Of a stretch of DNA of 7,649 nucleotides, positions 1 to 7,167 are shown piece by piece. The notes under the pieces were generated by a model. The model was not told where the DNA came from. It searched no databases and saw only the letters and a list, made by a program, of their open reading frames with translations. The position numbers were made by a program, and so were the translations under genes. Source of the DNA: Flavobacteriales bacterium (lineage in GTDB: Bacteria; Bacteroidota; Bacteroidia; Flavobacteriales; BACL11); contig PBAG01000037.1 in assembly GCA_002715885.1 (NCBI GenBank), positions 6,708 through 14,356 on the forward strand, given 5' to 3'. Every line of letters begins with the position of its first letter. Positions within the stretch are counted from its first letter, which is position 1.

Positions 1-25
1 AACTGGACGTTTGAAATAGATTGTT

Positions 26-805
26 TTATTGACTAATTTTAAAGTCATCCATATCCTTCAAAAACTGTAATTGCCTTCTTCTGAGGCTTAATTCATTTTT
101 ATCTAAAGTTATTTTTTTAACAACATTACGCTCAGTTGATAAATCCAAAAGAGTATTTCCTAAACTATCATAAACAGAGGAATGGCCGGGAAAAAGAAAT
201 CCATTATTATCCTTACCTGTTCTATTTACACCTATTGCATAACATTGATTTTCAATAGATCTAGCCTTTAGTAAAGCATCCCAAGCATCAATTCTTTTTT
301 CTGGCCAACTCGATAAAAAAATTAATACATCGTAATTTTCTGTGTTCCTACAAAAAACAGGAAATCTAATGTCATAGCAAATCAAAGGACAAATTTTCCA
401 TCCATTTAAATTTATGATTATCTTATTTTTTCCTTTTGAAAGATATTTATCTTCATTAGCCAAAGAAAATAAATGAGACTTGTCGTAATAAAATATTTGC
501 TGGTCATTATTGACCCAAATTAGTCTATTATAAAAATGATTTTCTTGCTTTATCAAAATTGTACCTGCAACAGAACATTCTTTTTGCTCTGCTAAACTCC
601 TCATCCAGTTTACTGTTGGGCCGTTCATATCCTCAGAAATATTAATATCATCTGTAATAAAAGATGTATTAAACATTTCGGGCAATAAAATTAGATCAGT
701 TTTGGAAATTTTGTTTGAAAGTTTTTCAATTAGATTAAGATTCGCTTCTTTGTCTTTGTAAGCTAAGTCAATTTGAAAAATTGAGATATCTAATTTAGAT
801 TCCAA
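26..805 (-). CDS. Omega-amidase, carbon-nitrogen hydrolase family (YafV-like)
   Basis: This 259-residue protein matches the nitrilase/carbon-nitrogen hydrolase superfamily over its full length. The catalytic triad is visible: Glu43 in LLPEMF, Lys109 in YDKSHLF and Cys143 in PLICYDIRFP. The pattern around these residues (VNWM near 65-68, NGWK, RNxxxYD, ARSIENQ near 181-187, then NRTGKDNNG) is that of E. coli YafV and related omega-amidases. These hydrolyse 2-oxoglutaramate or 2-oxosuccinamate to the 2-oxoacid and ammonia, and act in glutamine transamination or methionine salvage. There is no signal peptide, so it should be cytoplasmic. The start codon is TTG (805-803): an in-frame TAA lies two codons upstream, and the first in-frame ATG is at residue 44, beyond the catalytic Glu. 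It follows the sdhB stop by 7 bases and is probably the last gene of the sdh operon. Family assignment is firm; the substrate is inferred from similarity to YafV. Confidence 0.88.
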   Translation of the reverse strand: MESKLDISIFQIDLAYKDKEANLNLIEKLSNKISKTDLILLPEMFNTSFITDDINISEDMNGPTVNWMRSLAEQKECSVAGTILIKQENHFYNRLIWVNNDQQIFYYDKSHLFSLANEDKYLSKGKNKIIINLNGWKICPLICYDIRFPVFCRNTENYDVLIFLSSWPEKRIDAWDALLKARSIENQCYAIGVNRTGKDNNGFLFPGHSSVYDSLGNTLLDLSTERNVVKKITLDKNELSLRRRQLQFLKDMDDFKISQ

Positions 806-812
806 AAATTAT

Positions 813-1568
813 TTACTTTTTGTCTTTAATAAGTGTTGCCTTAAGATACTCTCTGTTCATTCGAGCAATGTATTCTAATGATATTCCTTTTGGGCACTCA
901 ACCTCACACGCACCAGTATTTGTACAATTACCAAACCCTTCTTTGTCCATTTGTTCAACCATATTAACAACTCTATTTTTAGCTTCTACTTCTCCTTGAG
1001 GCAAATAAGAATATTGTGAGATTTTGGCTGAAACAAATAGCATTGCTGAAGAATTTTTACATGTTGCAACACAGGCTGCACAACCTATACATGAAGCTGC
1101 ATCGAATGCTTTATCTGCGTTTTCTTTAGGAATTGGGACGGCATTGGCATCTTGAGTGTTTCCAGAAGTATTTACAGAAATAAAACCTCCTGCTTGTTGA
1201 ATTCTATCAAATGCACTTCTATCAACAACTAAATCTTTAATTATTGGTAGTGATTTTGACCTCCAAGGTTCAATGTATATCGTGTCTCCATCTTTAAAAG
1301 ATCTCATATGCAGTTGACATGTTGTTGTACCTCTAGATGGGCCGTGAGCCTGTCCGTTAATATACATAGAACACATTCCGCATATTCCCTCTCTACAGTC
1401 ATGGTCAAATGCTACTGGCTCTTGACCTTTTTCTATCAAATTATTATTTAGAACATCCATCATTTCAAGAAATGAAGAGTCTTCAGAAATATCTGATATT
1501 GGGTAAGTTTCAATCTTACCCTCAGATTCACTGTTTTTTTGTCTCCAAACTTTTAATATTAAATCCAT
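813..1568 (-). CDS. sdhB: Succinate dehydrogenase/fumarate reductase iron-sulphur subunit
   Basis: This 251-residue subunit carries electrons from the flavin in SdhA to the haems and quinone site of SdhC, on the cytoplasmic face of the membrane. All three cluster motifs are complete. The N-terminal plant-type ferredoxin domain has 2Fe-2S ligands Cys58, Cys63, Cys66 and Cys84. The C-terminal domain has Cys160, Cys163 and Cys166 with Cys225 (CPKG) for the 4Fe-4S cluster, and Cys170, Cys215 and Cys221 for the 3Fe-4S cluster. The Cys215-Cys221-Cys225 spacing is the same as in E. coli SdhB. The ATG at 1568-1566 directly abuts the sdhA stop (1571-1569), with no intervening base, so translation is likely coupled. 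The length is usual for Bacteroidota. The motifs alone do not separate succinate dehydrogenase from fumarate reductase; dehydrogenase is the likelier role given the organism and the di-haem partner. Confidence 0.97.
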   Translation of the reverse strand: MDLILKVWRQKNSESEGKIETYPISDISEDSSFLEMMDVLNNNLIEKGQEPVAFDHDCREGICGMCSMYINGQAHGPSRGTTTCQLHMRSFKDGDTIYIEPWRSKSLPIIKDLVVDRSAFDRIQQAGGFISVNTSGNTQDANAVPIPKENADKAFDAASCIGCAACVATCKNSSAMLFVSAKISQYSYLPQGEVEAKNRVVNMVEQMDKEGFGNCTNTGACEVECPKGISLEYIARMNREYLKATLIKDKK

Positions 1569-3569
1569 TTATTTATATGATCTCTGCTTTAATTCAATAT
1601 CATTAAATTCTAGTTGTTCTTTGTGAAGAATTGCTTCAGATGGTTCGCCAACGTATTCCCATGCTGAGGTAAATGCAAAATCTTTATCATTTCTTAAGGC
1701 TTCTCCTTCAGGTGTTTGAGATTCTTCCCTAAAATGCCCTCCTGCTGATTCTGTTCTTTCCAAAGCGTCTTTTGCAAATAGCTCCCCTAGCTCTAAAAAG
1801 TCAGCTACTCTTCCTGCCTTTTCAAGTTCACTATTCATTTCATTTGCACTTCCAGGTATTCTTACATCTGACCAAAATTCTTCTCTAATTTTCTTTATTT
1901 CACTTATCGCAAACTCCAGTCCCTCCTTATTTCTTGACATTCCTACATAATCCCACATAATTTTACCTAATCTTTTATGAAAATGATCAACAGGCTTGGA
2001 GCCTTGTATTTGTAGGAGTTTTGAGAGAGAACTTCGTACTTTTTCTTCAGCAAGATCAAACTCTTTTGTGTCTGTAGGAATTGGTCCTGTTCTAATCTCA
2101 TTAGCCAGATAATCGCCTATTGTATATGGAAGGACGAAATAGCCATCTGCAAGACCCTGCATTAGAGCAGAGGCCCCTAATCTGTTAGCCCCATGGTCGG
2201 AGAAGTTAGCCTCTCCAACACAATAACAGCCTGGAACAGTTGTCATCAAATTGTAGTCTACCCAAACACCTCCCATTGTATAATGTACTGCAGGAAAAAT
2301 CATCATTGGAGTTTTGTAAGGGTTCTCGGCAACAATCTGTTCATACATTTGAAATAAATTACCATATTTTTGAGAAACAATTTCTTCTCCAAGTTCTTTG
2401 ATTTTTTCTTCATCAGGATTTTGTATACCCAATACTAAAGCTTTCTCCTTACCATATCTTTCAATCGCAGATGAAAAATCAAGATAAACAGCTTCTCCAG
2501 TTGAATTTACTCCAAATCCAGCATCACATCTTTCTTTAGCAGCTCTTGATGCAACATCTCTTGGCACTAAATTCCCAAAAGCTGGATATCTTCTTTCCAA
2601 GTAATAATCACGGTCTTCTTCTTTTATGTCTGTTGGTTTTAATTTCTTTTGTCTTATTAGCTCAGCATCTTCTTTTTTTGCTGGAACCCAAATTCTTCCA
2701 TCATTTCGAAGTGACTCAGACATGAGAGTCAATTTAGACTGATGTTCTCCAGATCTTGGAACACAAGTAGGATGTATTTGTGTGTAACACGGATTTGCAA
2801 AAAACGCCCCGCTTCTGTGAATTTTCCAAGCAGCTGTTACATTTGATCCCATTGCATTTGTAGATAAGAAAAAAACATTACCATAACCTCCGCTTGCAAT
2901 AACCACAGCATGTGCAGAGTGCCTCTCAATTTCACCTGTCACTAAATTTCTGGCAATTATACCTCTAGCTTTTCCATCAACCTTTACAAGCTCAACCATT
3001 TCGTGCCTATTGTACATAGTAATTTTACCTTTTGCAATTTGACGATTCATTGCCGAATATGCTCCAAGTAATAGCTGCTGTCCAGTCTGGCCTCTAGCAT
3101 AAAAAGTTCGTGATACTAAAACACCACCAAAAGATCTGTTATCCAACAAACCACCATAGTCACGAGCAAAAGGAACCCCCTGTGCTACACATTGATCAAT
3201 TATATTTACAGAAACTTCTGCCAATCTGTAAACATTAGCCTCTCTAGCTCTGTAATCGCCACCTTTAACTGTATCATAAAATAGTCTATAAATTGAGTCC
3301 CCATCATTTTGATAATTTTTTGCTGCATTAATACCTCCTTGGGCTGCAATAGAGTGAGCTCTTCTTGGGGAATCTTGATAACAAAATGCTTTTACATTAT
3401 AACCCATTTCCGCCAATGATGCTGATGCGGAACCACCAGCAAGGCCTGTTCCTACAACAATAATATCAATATTTCTCTTATTAGCCGGCGCTACAACATT
3501 GATTGTATCTTTGTGCTTTGTCCATTTATTTTCAATTGGCCCTGGTGGAATTTTAGAATTAAGTATCAT
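1569..3569 (-). CDS. sdhA: Succinate dehydrogenase/fumarate reductase flavoprotein subunit
   Basis: This 666-residue catalytic subunit oxidises succinate to fumarate using covalently bound FAD. The dinucleotide-binding loop is VVGTGLAGG (38-46). The FAD-linking histidine is His72 in [12 protein letters not shown] second FAD-binding segment is [10 protein letters not shown] (224-233). Substrate-site residues include His266 (QIHPT), the likely proton-shuttle Arg337 ([10 protein letters not shown]) and His429 (HYTMGG). The FAD-binding stretch [18 protein letters not shown] lies near 452-469. The C-terminal helical domain follows, up to about residue 666. The length and the opening [16 protein letters not shown] match the long Bacteroidota form, which is closer to the epsilonproteobacterial FrdA type than to the roughly 590-residue E. 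coli SdhA. The ATG start is 1 base after the sdhC stop. The gene is intact, with no missing key residue seen. Confidence 0.97.
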   Translation of the reverse strand: MILNSKIPPGPIENKWTKHKDTINVVAPANKRNIDIIVVGTGLAGGSASASLAEMGYNVKAFCYQDSPRRAHSIAAQGGINAAKNYQNDGDSIYRLFYDTVKGGDYRAREANVYRLAEVSVNIIDQCVAQGVPFARDYGGLLDNRSFGGVLVSRTFYARGQTGQQLLLGAYSAMNRQIAKGKITMYNRHEMVELVKVDGKARGIIARNLVTGEIERHSAHAVVIASGGYGNVFFLSTNAMGSNVTAAWKIHRSGAFFANPCYTQIHPTCVPRSGEHQSKLTLMSESLRNDGRIWVPAKKEDAELIRQKKLKPTDIKEEDRDYYLERRYPAFGNLVPRDVASRAAKERCDAGFGVNSTGEAVYLDFSSAIERYGKEKALVLGIQNPDEEKIKELGEEIVSQKYGNLFQMYEQIVAENPYKTPMMIFPAVHYTMGGVWVDYNLMTTVPGCYCVGEANFSDHGANRLGASALMQGLADGYFVLPYTIGDYLANEIRTGPIPTDTKEFDLAEEKVRSSLSKLLQIQGSKPVDHFHKRLGKIMWDYVGMSRNKEGLEFAISEIKKIREEFWSDVRIPGSANEMNSELEKAGRVADFLELGELFAKDALERTESAGGHFREESQTPEGEALRNDKDFAFTSAWEYVGEPSEAILHKEQLEFNDIELKQRSYK

Positions 3570-3570
3570 T

Positions 3571-4221
3571 TTAACTAAAATTATATTGGTTAATAAAGTG
3601 AAAAATAGCTATAGTTGAAAAACCTAAGGCTATTGTTATGCTGTAACCAACGCTGGCGGCTTTAATTATTGGGTTATATTTTTTGTGATTAGCTCCAACA
3701 GATTGAAAGGCAGACTTAAAGCCATGATTTAAATGAAATCCAAGAACAATGAATGAGGCTACATAAACTCCGGTATAATATGGGTTAGTAAATAAATTAA
3801 CAACAAGATCGTAATCAGTGGTGCCTTCAGGAAGTCCAACAAACTTCATTTGATAAAAGTAATCTCTTAAATGTAGTACTAAAAAAACTAAAACTAAGCC
3901 CCCCGAAATAATCATTGATCTTGATGAAATGTCAGTATTTTTACTCATTTGGTTATATGCGTAATTTTTGGATCTTGCCATTTTATTTTGAATCGTAAGC
4001 TTAATTCCCATTCCAATGTGTATTATAAATCCTAAAGCTAATACATATTGCATTGCATAAATAACAGGGTTTGTAGCCATAAAATGAGCTGCATCATTAA
4101 AAAGGTCTTTAGATGGAAATAATGTGAGTAAATTAATAACCAAATGTGTTACCAAAAAAATGATCAAAAACAAGCCTGAAAGAGCCATAATTAATTTTCT
4201 TACTATCGAGGAAAATTTCAT
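3571..4221 (-). CDS. sdhC: Succinate dehydrogenase cytochrome b558 subunit (membrane anchor)
   Basis: This is the membrane anchor of a type B (single-anchor, di-haem) succinate:quinone oxidoreductase, with 216 residues from the ATG at 4221-4219. Five hydrophobic helices are visible, at about 12-34, 54-76, 103-124, 148-168 and 188-210. Histidines placed as haem b ligands are His26 (helix 1), His68 (helix 2), His117 (helix 3) and His163 (helix 4, in GFHLNHG), which fits two bis-histidine haems. Bacteroidota use menaquinone, so it probably reduces menaquinone. The open frame extends 7 codons upstream to a TTG at 4242-4240, but that TTG lies within the TAnnTTTG promoter box. The ATG start also gives the family-typical beginning, [13 protein letters not shown]. 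It is the first gene of the sdhCAB-amidase operon. The family call is firm; the helix ends are estimates. Confidence 0.95.
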   Translation of the reverse strand: MKFSSIVRKLIMALSGLFLIIFLVTHLVINLLTLFPSKDLFNDAAHFMATNPVIYAMQYVLALGFIIHIGMGIKLTIQNKMARSKNYAYNQMSKNTDISSRSMIISGGLVLVFLVLHLRDYFYQMKFVGLPEGTTDYDLVVNLFTNPYYTGVYVASFIVLGFHLNHGFKSAFQSVGANHKKYNPIIKAASVGYSITIALGFSTIAIFHFINQYNFS

Positions 4222-4239
4222 ATATAACAAACCTTTATG

Positions 4240-4270
4240 CAAAGGTACGACCCATATCGCACAAAAACAA
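4240..4270 (-). promoter_or_regulatory. Bacteroidota-type promoter of the sdhCAB-amidase operon
   Basis: Read on the minus strand, TACCTTTG at 4247-4240 matches the Bacteroidota -7 consensus TAnnTTTG exactly. A TTG at 4270-4268 lies 20 bases upstream, within the 17-23 spacing usual for the -33 element. The box ends 18 bases before the sdhC ATG, which predicts a very short 5' leader. No other promoter box was seen in the near-zero gaps between the four genes, so this is probably the main promoter for all of them. This is based on consensus matching only. Confidence 0.72.
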
Positions 4271-4317
4271 GATAAATAGCTAATTCAGAATCATTTTACA
4301 TAAGAAGAGTAATTTAA

Positions 4318-4325
4318 TATCTTTG
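4318..4325 (+). promoter_or_regulatory. Predicted -7 promoter box of the aminopeptidase P gene
   Basis: TATCTTTG matches TAnnTTTG exactly and ends 15 bases before the ATG at 4341. No good TTG is present 17-23 bases upstream; only a T-run at 4294-4297 is near the right place. It shares the 119-base divergent intergenic region with the sdhC promoter, and the two boxes are about 70 bases apart, back to back. No strong operator-like dyad was seen between them. Confidence 0.6.
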
Positions 4326-4340
4326 TGAAAAAAAGAATTT

Positions 4341-5624
4341 ATGAAGTATTTGCCTATTGACTGCAGGCTATTTATTCAAAATAGATCTAATTTAATTGAT
4401 AAAATTGATGATAATTCTATCTCAATTCTTAATTCAAATGACATTATGCCTACTAATTCGGATGGAACTATGCCATTTAAACAAAACAGTGATTTATTTT
4501 GGGCCACGGGGATCGATCAAGAAGAAAGTGTTCTTGCAATAATCAAAAAAAATGGTTCAGTATCTGAACTTCTTTTTGTTAAAGAAACAAATGAGCACAT
4601 AGCAATTTGGGAAGGAGCCAAACTAACTAAGAGCTCAGCAACAAAAACTTCTGGAATTGAAGATGTTTTTTGGCTTTCAGAAATGGATAAAATAATTGAA
4701 AAAGAAATAGAGGGTGTTTCCACGATATATTTGAACAAGAACATACACAATAGGGCAACTAAAGTTGTACAAACACGAGATGATAGGTATAGAAATTATA
4801 TTGCAGAAAAATTTCCAAAAAAAGAAATTAAAGAAATTGCCCCAATAATGCATTCTCTAAGATGCATTAAGTCAAATTTAGAAATCGAGCTCATGCAAAG
4901 AGCATGTAATATAACTGAAAAAGGGCTTAGAAGAATTTTGCCAATAATAAAGCCTGGAATAATGGAGTATGAAATTGAAGCTGAGCTAATGCATGAATTC
5001 TTGTCAAATAGATCTACTGGATTTGCTTATCAACCTATCATTGGTTCTGGGGCAAACTCTTGTGTTCTTCACTATATTGAAAACAACAAAAAATGTGAAG
5101 ATGGTGATGTTTTATTAATGGATTTTGGTGCTGAATATGCAAATTATACCTCAGACCTCACAAGAACAGTGCCTGTAAATGGTGTTTTTAGCAATAGACA
5201 AAAAAATATCTATAAATCCGTGTTGAAAGTGATGAAAGAAGCAACCAATATGTTACGTCCAGGAACTGATCACAAGCAAATGCAACAAGAAGTAGTAAAA
5301 ATAATGGAGGGTGAGTTAATAAAACTTAAACTTTTTGATCAACATGATGTAAAAAAACAAGATCCAAAAAACCCAATGTATAAGAAATACTTTATGCACG
5401 GAACTTCTCACTTTTTAGGTCTTGATGTACATGATGTTGGAGACACCTCATTTCCAATGAAACCAGGCATGGTTTTCACATGTGAGCCGGGAATATATAT
5501 TAGAGAAGAAGGAATAGGCATTCGCTTAGAGAACGATGTTTTAGTTACATCAGGAGACCCCGACGATTTAATGAAAAACATACCAATCGAATTAGACGAG
5601 ATTGAAAGCTTAATGAATGAATAA
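4341..5624 (+). CDS. pepP: Xaa-Pro aminopeptidase (aminopeptidase P), M24B metallopeptidase
   Basis: This 427-residue cytoplasmic enzyme removes N-terminal residues that precede proline. An N-terminal AMP_N-type domain occupies about residues 1-155, followed by the pita-bread M24 catalytic domain. The five dinuclear metal ligands are all present: Asp261 (LLMDFGAEY), Asp272 (TSDLTRT), His357 (HGTSHFLG), Glu382 (TCEPG) and Glu397 (IRLEND). The accompanying active-site histidines His353 and His364 (LDVHDVG) are present too, in the same arrangement as E. coli PepP. There is no signal peptide. The ATG at 4341 follows a predicted promoter box by 15 bases. The gene is transcribed alone: it diverges from sdhC and converges on thiL, whose stop is 2 bases beyond its own. 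The symbol rests on the family match; other M24B prolidase-like peptidases share the fold, but the HGTSHFLGLDVHDVG block favours aminopeptidase P. Confidence 0.93.
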   Translation: MKYLPIDCRLFIQNRSNLIDKIDDNSISILNSNDIMPTNSDGTMPFKQNSDLFWATGIDQEESVLAIIKKNGSVSELLFVKETNEHIAIWEGAKLTKSSATKTSGIEDVFWLSEMDKIIEKEIEGVSTIYLNKNIHNRATKVVQTRDDRYRNYIAEKFPKKEIKEIAPIMHSLRCIKSNLEIELMQRACNITEKGLRRILPIIKPGIMEYEIEAELMHEFLSNRSTGFAYQPIIGSGANSCVLHYIENNKKCEDGDVLLMDFGAEYANYTSDLTRTVPVNGVFSNRQKNIYKSVLKVMKEATNMLRPGTDHKQMQQEVVKIMEGELIKLKLFDQHDVKKQDPKNPMYKKYFMHGTSHFLGLDVHDVGDTSFPMKPGMVFTCEPGIYIREEGIGIRLENDVLVTSGDPDDLMKNIPIELDEIESLMNE

Positions 5625-5626
5625 AG

Positions 5627-6676
5627 TTATTTAGTACTGTCCCAGCCTTGCGCTGTCAGTTTATGTGAACTTCCATCACTTGCTATAAAGCTATTTCCTT
5701 CAGACATGTCAGTTACATAGCCTACAATTGTAAAATCAGGATCTTTTTTAATTTTATCGTAATCTTTTTGTGAAATAGTAAACAAAAGCTCATAGTCTTC
5801 TCCTCCAGATAGAGCAAAAGCAATTGGATTTAACTTAAATTCAGCGGCCATGTTCATTACAGTATAATCAATAGGGATTTTTTCCTCATGTAAACACACA
5901 CCAACTTTTGAAGATTTGGAAATATGTAAGGCTTCTGACGATAAGCCATCAGATATATCAATCATGGATGTAGGAACAATACTCAATTCGTCTAAAATTT
6001 TCAAATATTTTGATGGTGGCTCTGGTCTTAACTGTCTTTGAAGTGCATAGTCATGACCCGTTAAGTCTGGCTGTATCGTTGGATTATCTTTGAAAATTTC
6101 TTTTTCTCTTTGAAGGATTTGTAATCCAAAATATGCCGCGCCTAAATCACCAGTAACAACTAATAGATCATTTACATTAGCGCCCTTACGATAAGTTATT
6201 TTGCTCTTTTTTACCTGCCCTAAAATTGAAACACTAATAACAAGTCCCGATAAAGACGAAGTAGTATCGCCACCAACTAAATCTATATTGTATTTTTCAC
6301 AAGCTAACTTTATTCCAGAATAAAGTTCATCTAAAGCTTCAACACTAAATCGATTTGAAACAGCAATACTGACAGTAACTTGAGTTGGAACCCCATTCAT
6401 AGCACATATGTCCGAAATATTAACAGCTATTGATTTATATCCCAAATGCTTTAATGGGGTGTAGGACAAATCAAAATGAACACCCTCCACCAACATATCA
6501 GTGCTTATCAATTTAAAATTATCCTTTTCTTCTAAAACAGCACAGTCATCCCCAATTCCCATAATAGTTTGTTTGTTTTGGCATTTAAAATTTTTAGTTA
6601 ATCTGTCTATTAACTTAAACTCTCCAAAAGATGAAATAGGAGTAATATTGGGCTTGTTGTCATCTATAATGTTCAT
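5627..6676 (-). CDS. thiL: Thiamine-monophosphate kinase
   Basis: This 349-residue enzyme phosphorylates thiamine monophosphate with ATP to give thiamine diphosphate, the last step of thiamine cofactor synthesis. It belongs to the PurM/AIR synthase-like fold. Family motifs, in order, are GIGDDCAV (40-47), STDMLVEGVHF (58-68), NISDICAMNG (86-95), GGDTT (135-139), GDLG (176-179), MIDISDGL (238-245) and GGEDYELLFT (291-300). Their acidic residues bind Mg-ATP. The open frame extends 10 codons further, to a GTG at 6706-6704, but the ATG at 6676-6674 is preferred because a TAnnTTTG box lies between the two and the shorter form has the usual family length. Nothing suggests an operon here: it diverges from the suf genes and converges on pepP. 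I saw no TPP riboswitch in the few bases upstream. Confidence 0.95.
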   Translation of the reverse strand: MNIIDDNKPNITPISSFGEFKLIDRLTKNFKCQNKQTIMGIGDDCAVLEEKDNFKLISTDMLVEGVHFDLSYTPLKHLGYKSIAVNISDICAMNGVPTQVTVSIAVSNRFSVEALDELYSGIKLACEKYNIDLVGGDTTSSLSGLVISVSILGQVKKSKITYRKGANVNDLLVVTGDLGAAYFGLQILQREKEIFKDNPTIQPDLTGHDYALQRQLRPEPPSKYLKILDELSIVPTSMIDISDGLSSEALHISKSSKVGVCLHEEKIPIDYTVMNMAAEFKLNPIAFALSGGEDYELLFTISQKDYDKIKKDPDFTIVGYVTDMSEGNSFIASDGSSHKLTAQGWDSTK

Positions 6677-6680
6677 AAGA

Positions 6681-6714
6681 CAAAAGTAATTATAATTAAT
6701 GAACACAGAGGCAA
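6681..6714 (-). promoter_or_regulatory. Predicted thiL promoter, nearly leaderless
   Basis: On the minus strand, TACTTTTG at 6688-6681 fits TAnnTTTG, and a TTG at 6714-6712 lies 23 bases upstream, at the far limit of usual -33 spacing. Only 4 bases separate the box from the ATG at 6676, so transcription would begin at or within a few bases of the start codon. Weight is lowered because AT-rich sequence gives such boxes by chance. Confidence 0.5.
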
Positions 6715-6725
6715 TATGTTTTTAT

Positions 6726-6749
6726 ATAGCTTTTTTATAAAAAAACTAT
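6726..6749. repeat. AT-rich imperfect inverted repeat in the thiL/suf divergent region
   Basis: ATAG-C-TTTTTT at 6726-6736 is mirrored by AAAAAA-A-CTAT at 6739-6749 around a 2-base centre. The only mismatch is C6730 with A6745, which would be a G-U wobble in a minus-strand transcript. A fully palindromic TATGCATA (6747-6754) overlaps its right edge. It lies upstream of both predicted promoters, so a protein-binding dyad is more plausible than a terminator, but a chance A/T run is quite possible. Confidence 0.3.
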
Positions 6750-6793
6750 GCATAATCGTAATTTAGAAAGATTCTAATGATATAATTCTACTG

Positions 6794-6809
6794 TAATTTT
6801 GTAATTTTG
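6794..6809 (+). promoter_or_regulatory. Tandem -7 promoter boxes upstream of the suf operon
   Basis: TAATTTTG occurs twice back to back, at 6794-6801 and 6802-6809. Each copy fits TAnnTTTG. They end 24 and 16 bases before the ATG at 6826. No TTG is present at the expected -33 distance from either copy, so any promoter here relies on the -7 element or on an activator. Confidence 0.5.
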
Positions 6810-6825
6810 CAAAAAATGTAATCCC

Positions 6826-7149
6826 ATGATTAGCATTAGTGATTCAGCTAGAGACAGGCTTCTACAGATTATGAATAACGAAGATTCCAAAAAAGAATTT
6901 GTTCGTGTTGGGGTGGAAAGTGGTGGATGCTCGGGCTTAAGCTATAAGTTAGAATTTGATTCAAATAAAAACGAAGATGATGAATTGATAAAAGATAATC
7001 AAATTCAATTACTAGTCAACAAAAAAAGCTTTCTGTATTTAGTCGGAACAACTTTAGAATTTTCTGATGGGCTAAATGGAAAGGGATTTGTTTTTAATAA
7101 TCCCAATGCGAGTAGAACTTGTGGTTGTGGAGAAAGTTTTTCACTATAG
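6826..7149 (+). CDS. sufA: A-type iron-sulphur cluster carrier (HesB/IscA/SufA family)
   Basis: This 107-residue protein has the usual length and fold pattern of A-type carriers, which accept Fe-S clusters from the scaffold and pass them to target proteins in the cytoplasm. The three conserved cysteines are present: Cys35 in ESGGCSGLSY, and Cys99 and Cys101 in the C-terminal CGCGESF. It starts at the ATG at 6826, since an earlier ATG at 6816 is followed at once by TAA. It ends 18 bases before sufB in the same direction, so it is probably the first gene of the suf operon, an arrangement commonly seen in Bacteroidota. The symbol sufA is given from this context; by sequence alone IscA and SufA cannot be told apart. 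Confidence 0.92.
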   Translation: MISISDSARDRLLQIMNNEDSKKEFVRVGVESGGCSGLSYKLEFDSNKNEDDELIKDNQIQLLVNKKSFLYLVGTTLEFSDGLNGKGFVFNNPNASRTCGCGESFSL

Positions 7150-7167
7150 TATTCAAATTAAAATAAT

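Noticed and set aside
1..25. Possible terminator after the amidase gene
   Set aside because: No stem followed by a T-run is visible in the 25 bases available; the operon's 3' end probably lies outside the window.
1409..1606. 65-codon plus-strand open frame over the sdhB/sdhA junction
   Set aside because: It is antisense to the well-conserved SdhB N-terminus and SdhA C-terminus, with no recognisable motif; a shadow frame.
4517..4750. 77-codon minus-strand open frame inside pepP
   Set aside because: It is antisense to the N-terminal domain of aminopeptidase P and shows no family resemblance or promoter box; a shadow frame.
6501..6689. 62-codon plus-strand open frame inside the start of thiL
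   Set aside because: It is antisense to conserved ThiL motifs, including GIGDDCAV, and has no independent support.
6677..6825. TPP riboswitch upstream of thiL
   Set aside because: No THI-box-like conserved segments were seen, and the predicted transcript would have almost no leader.
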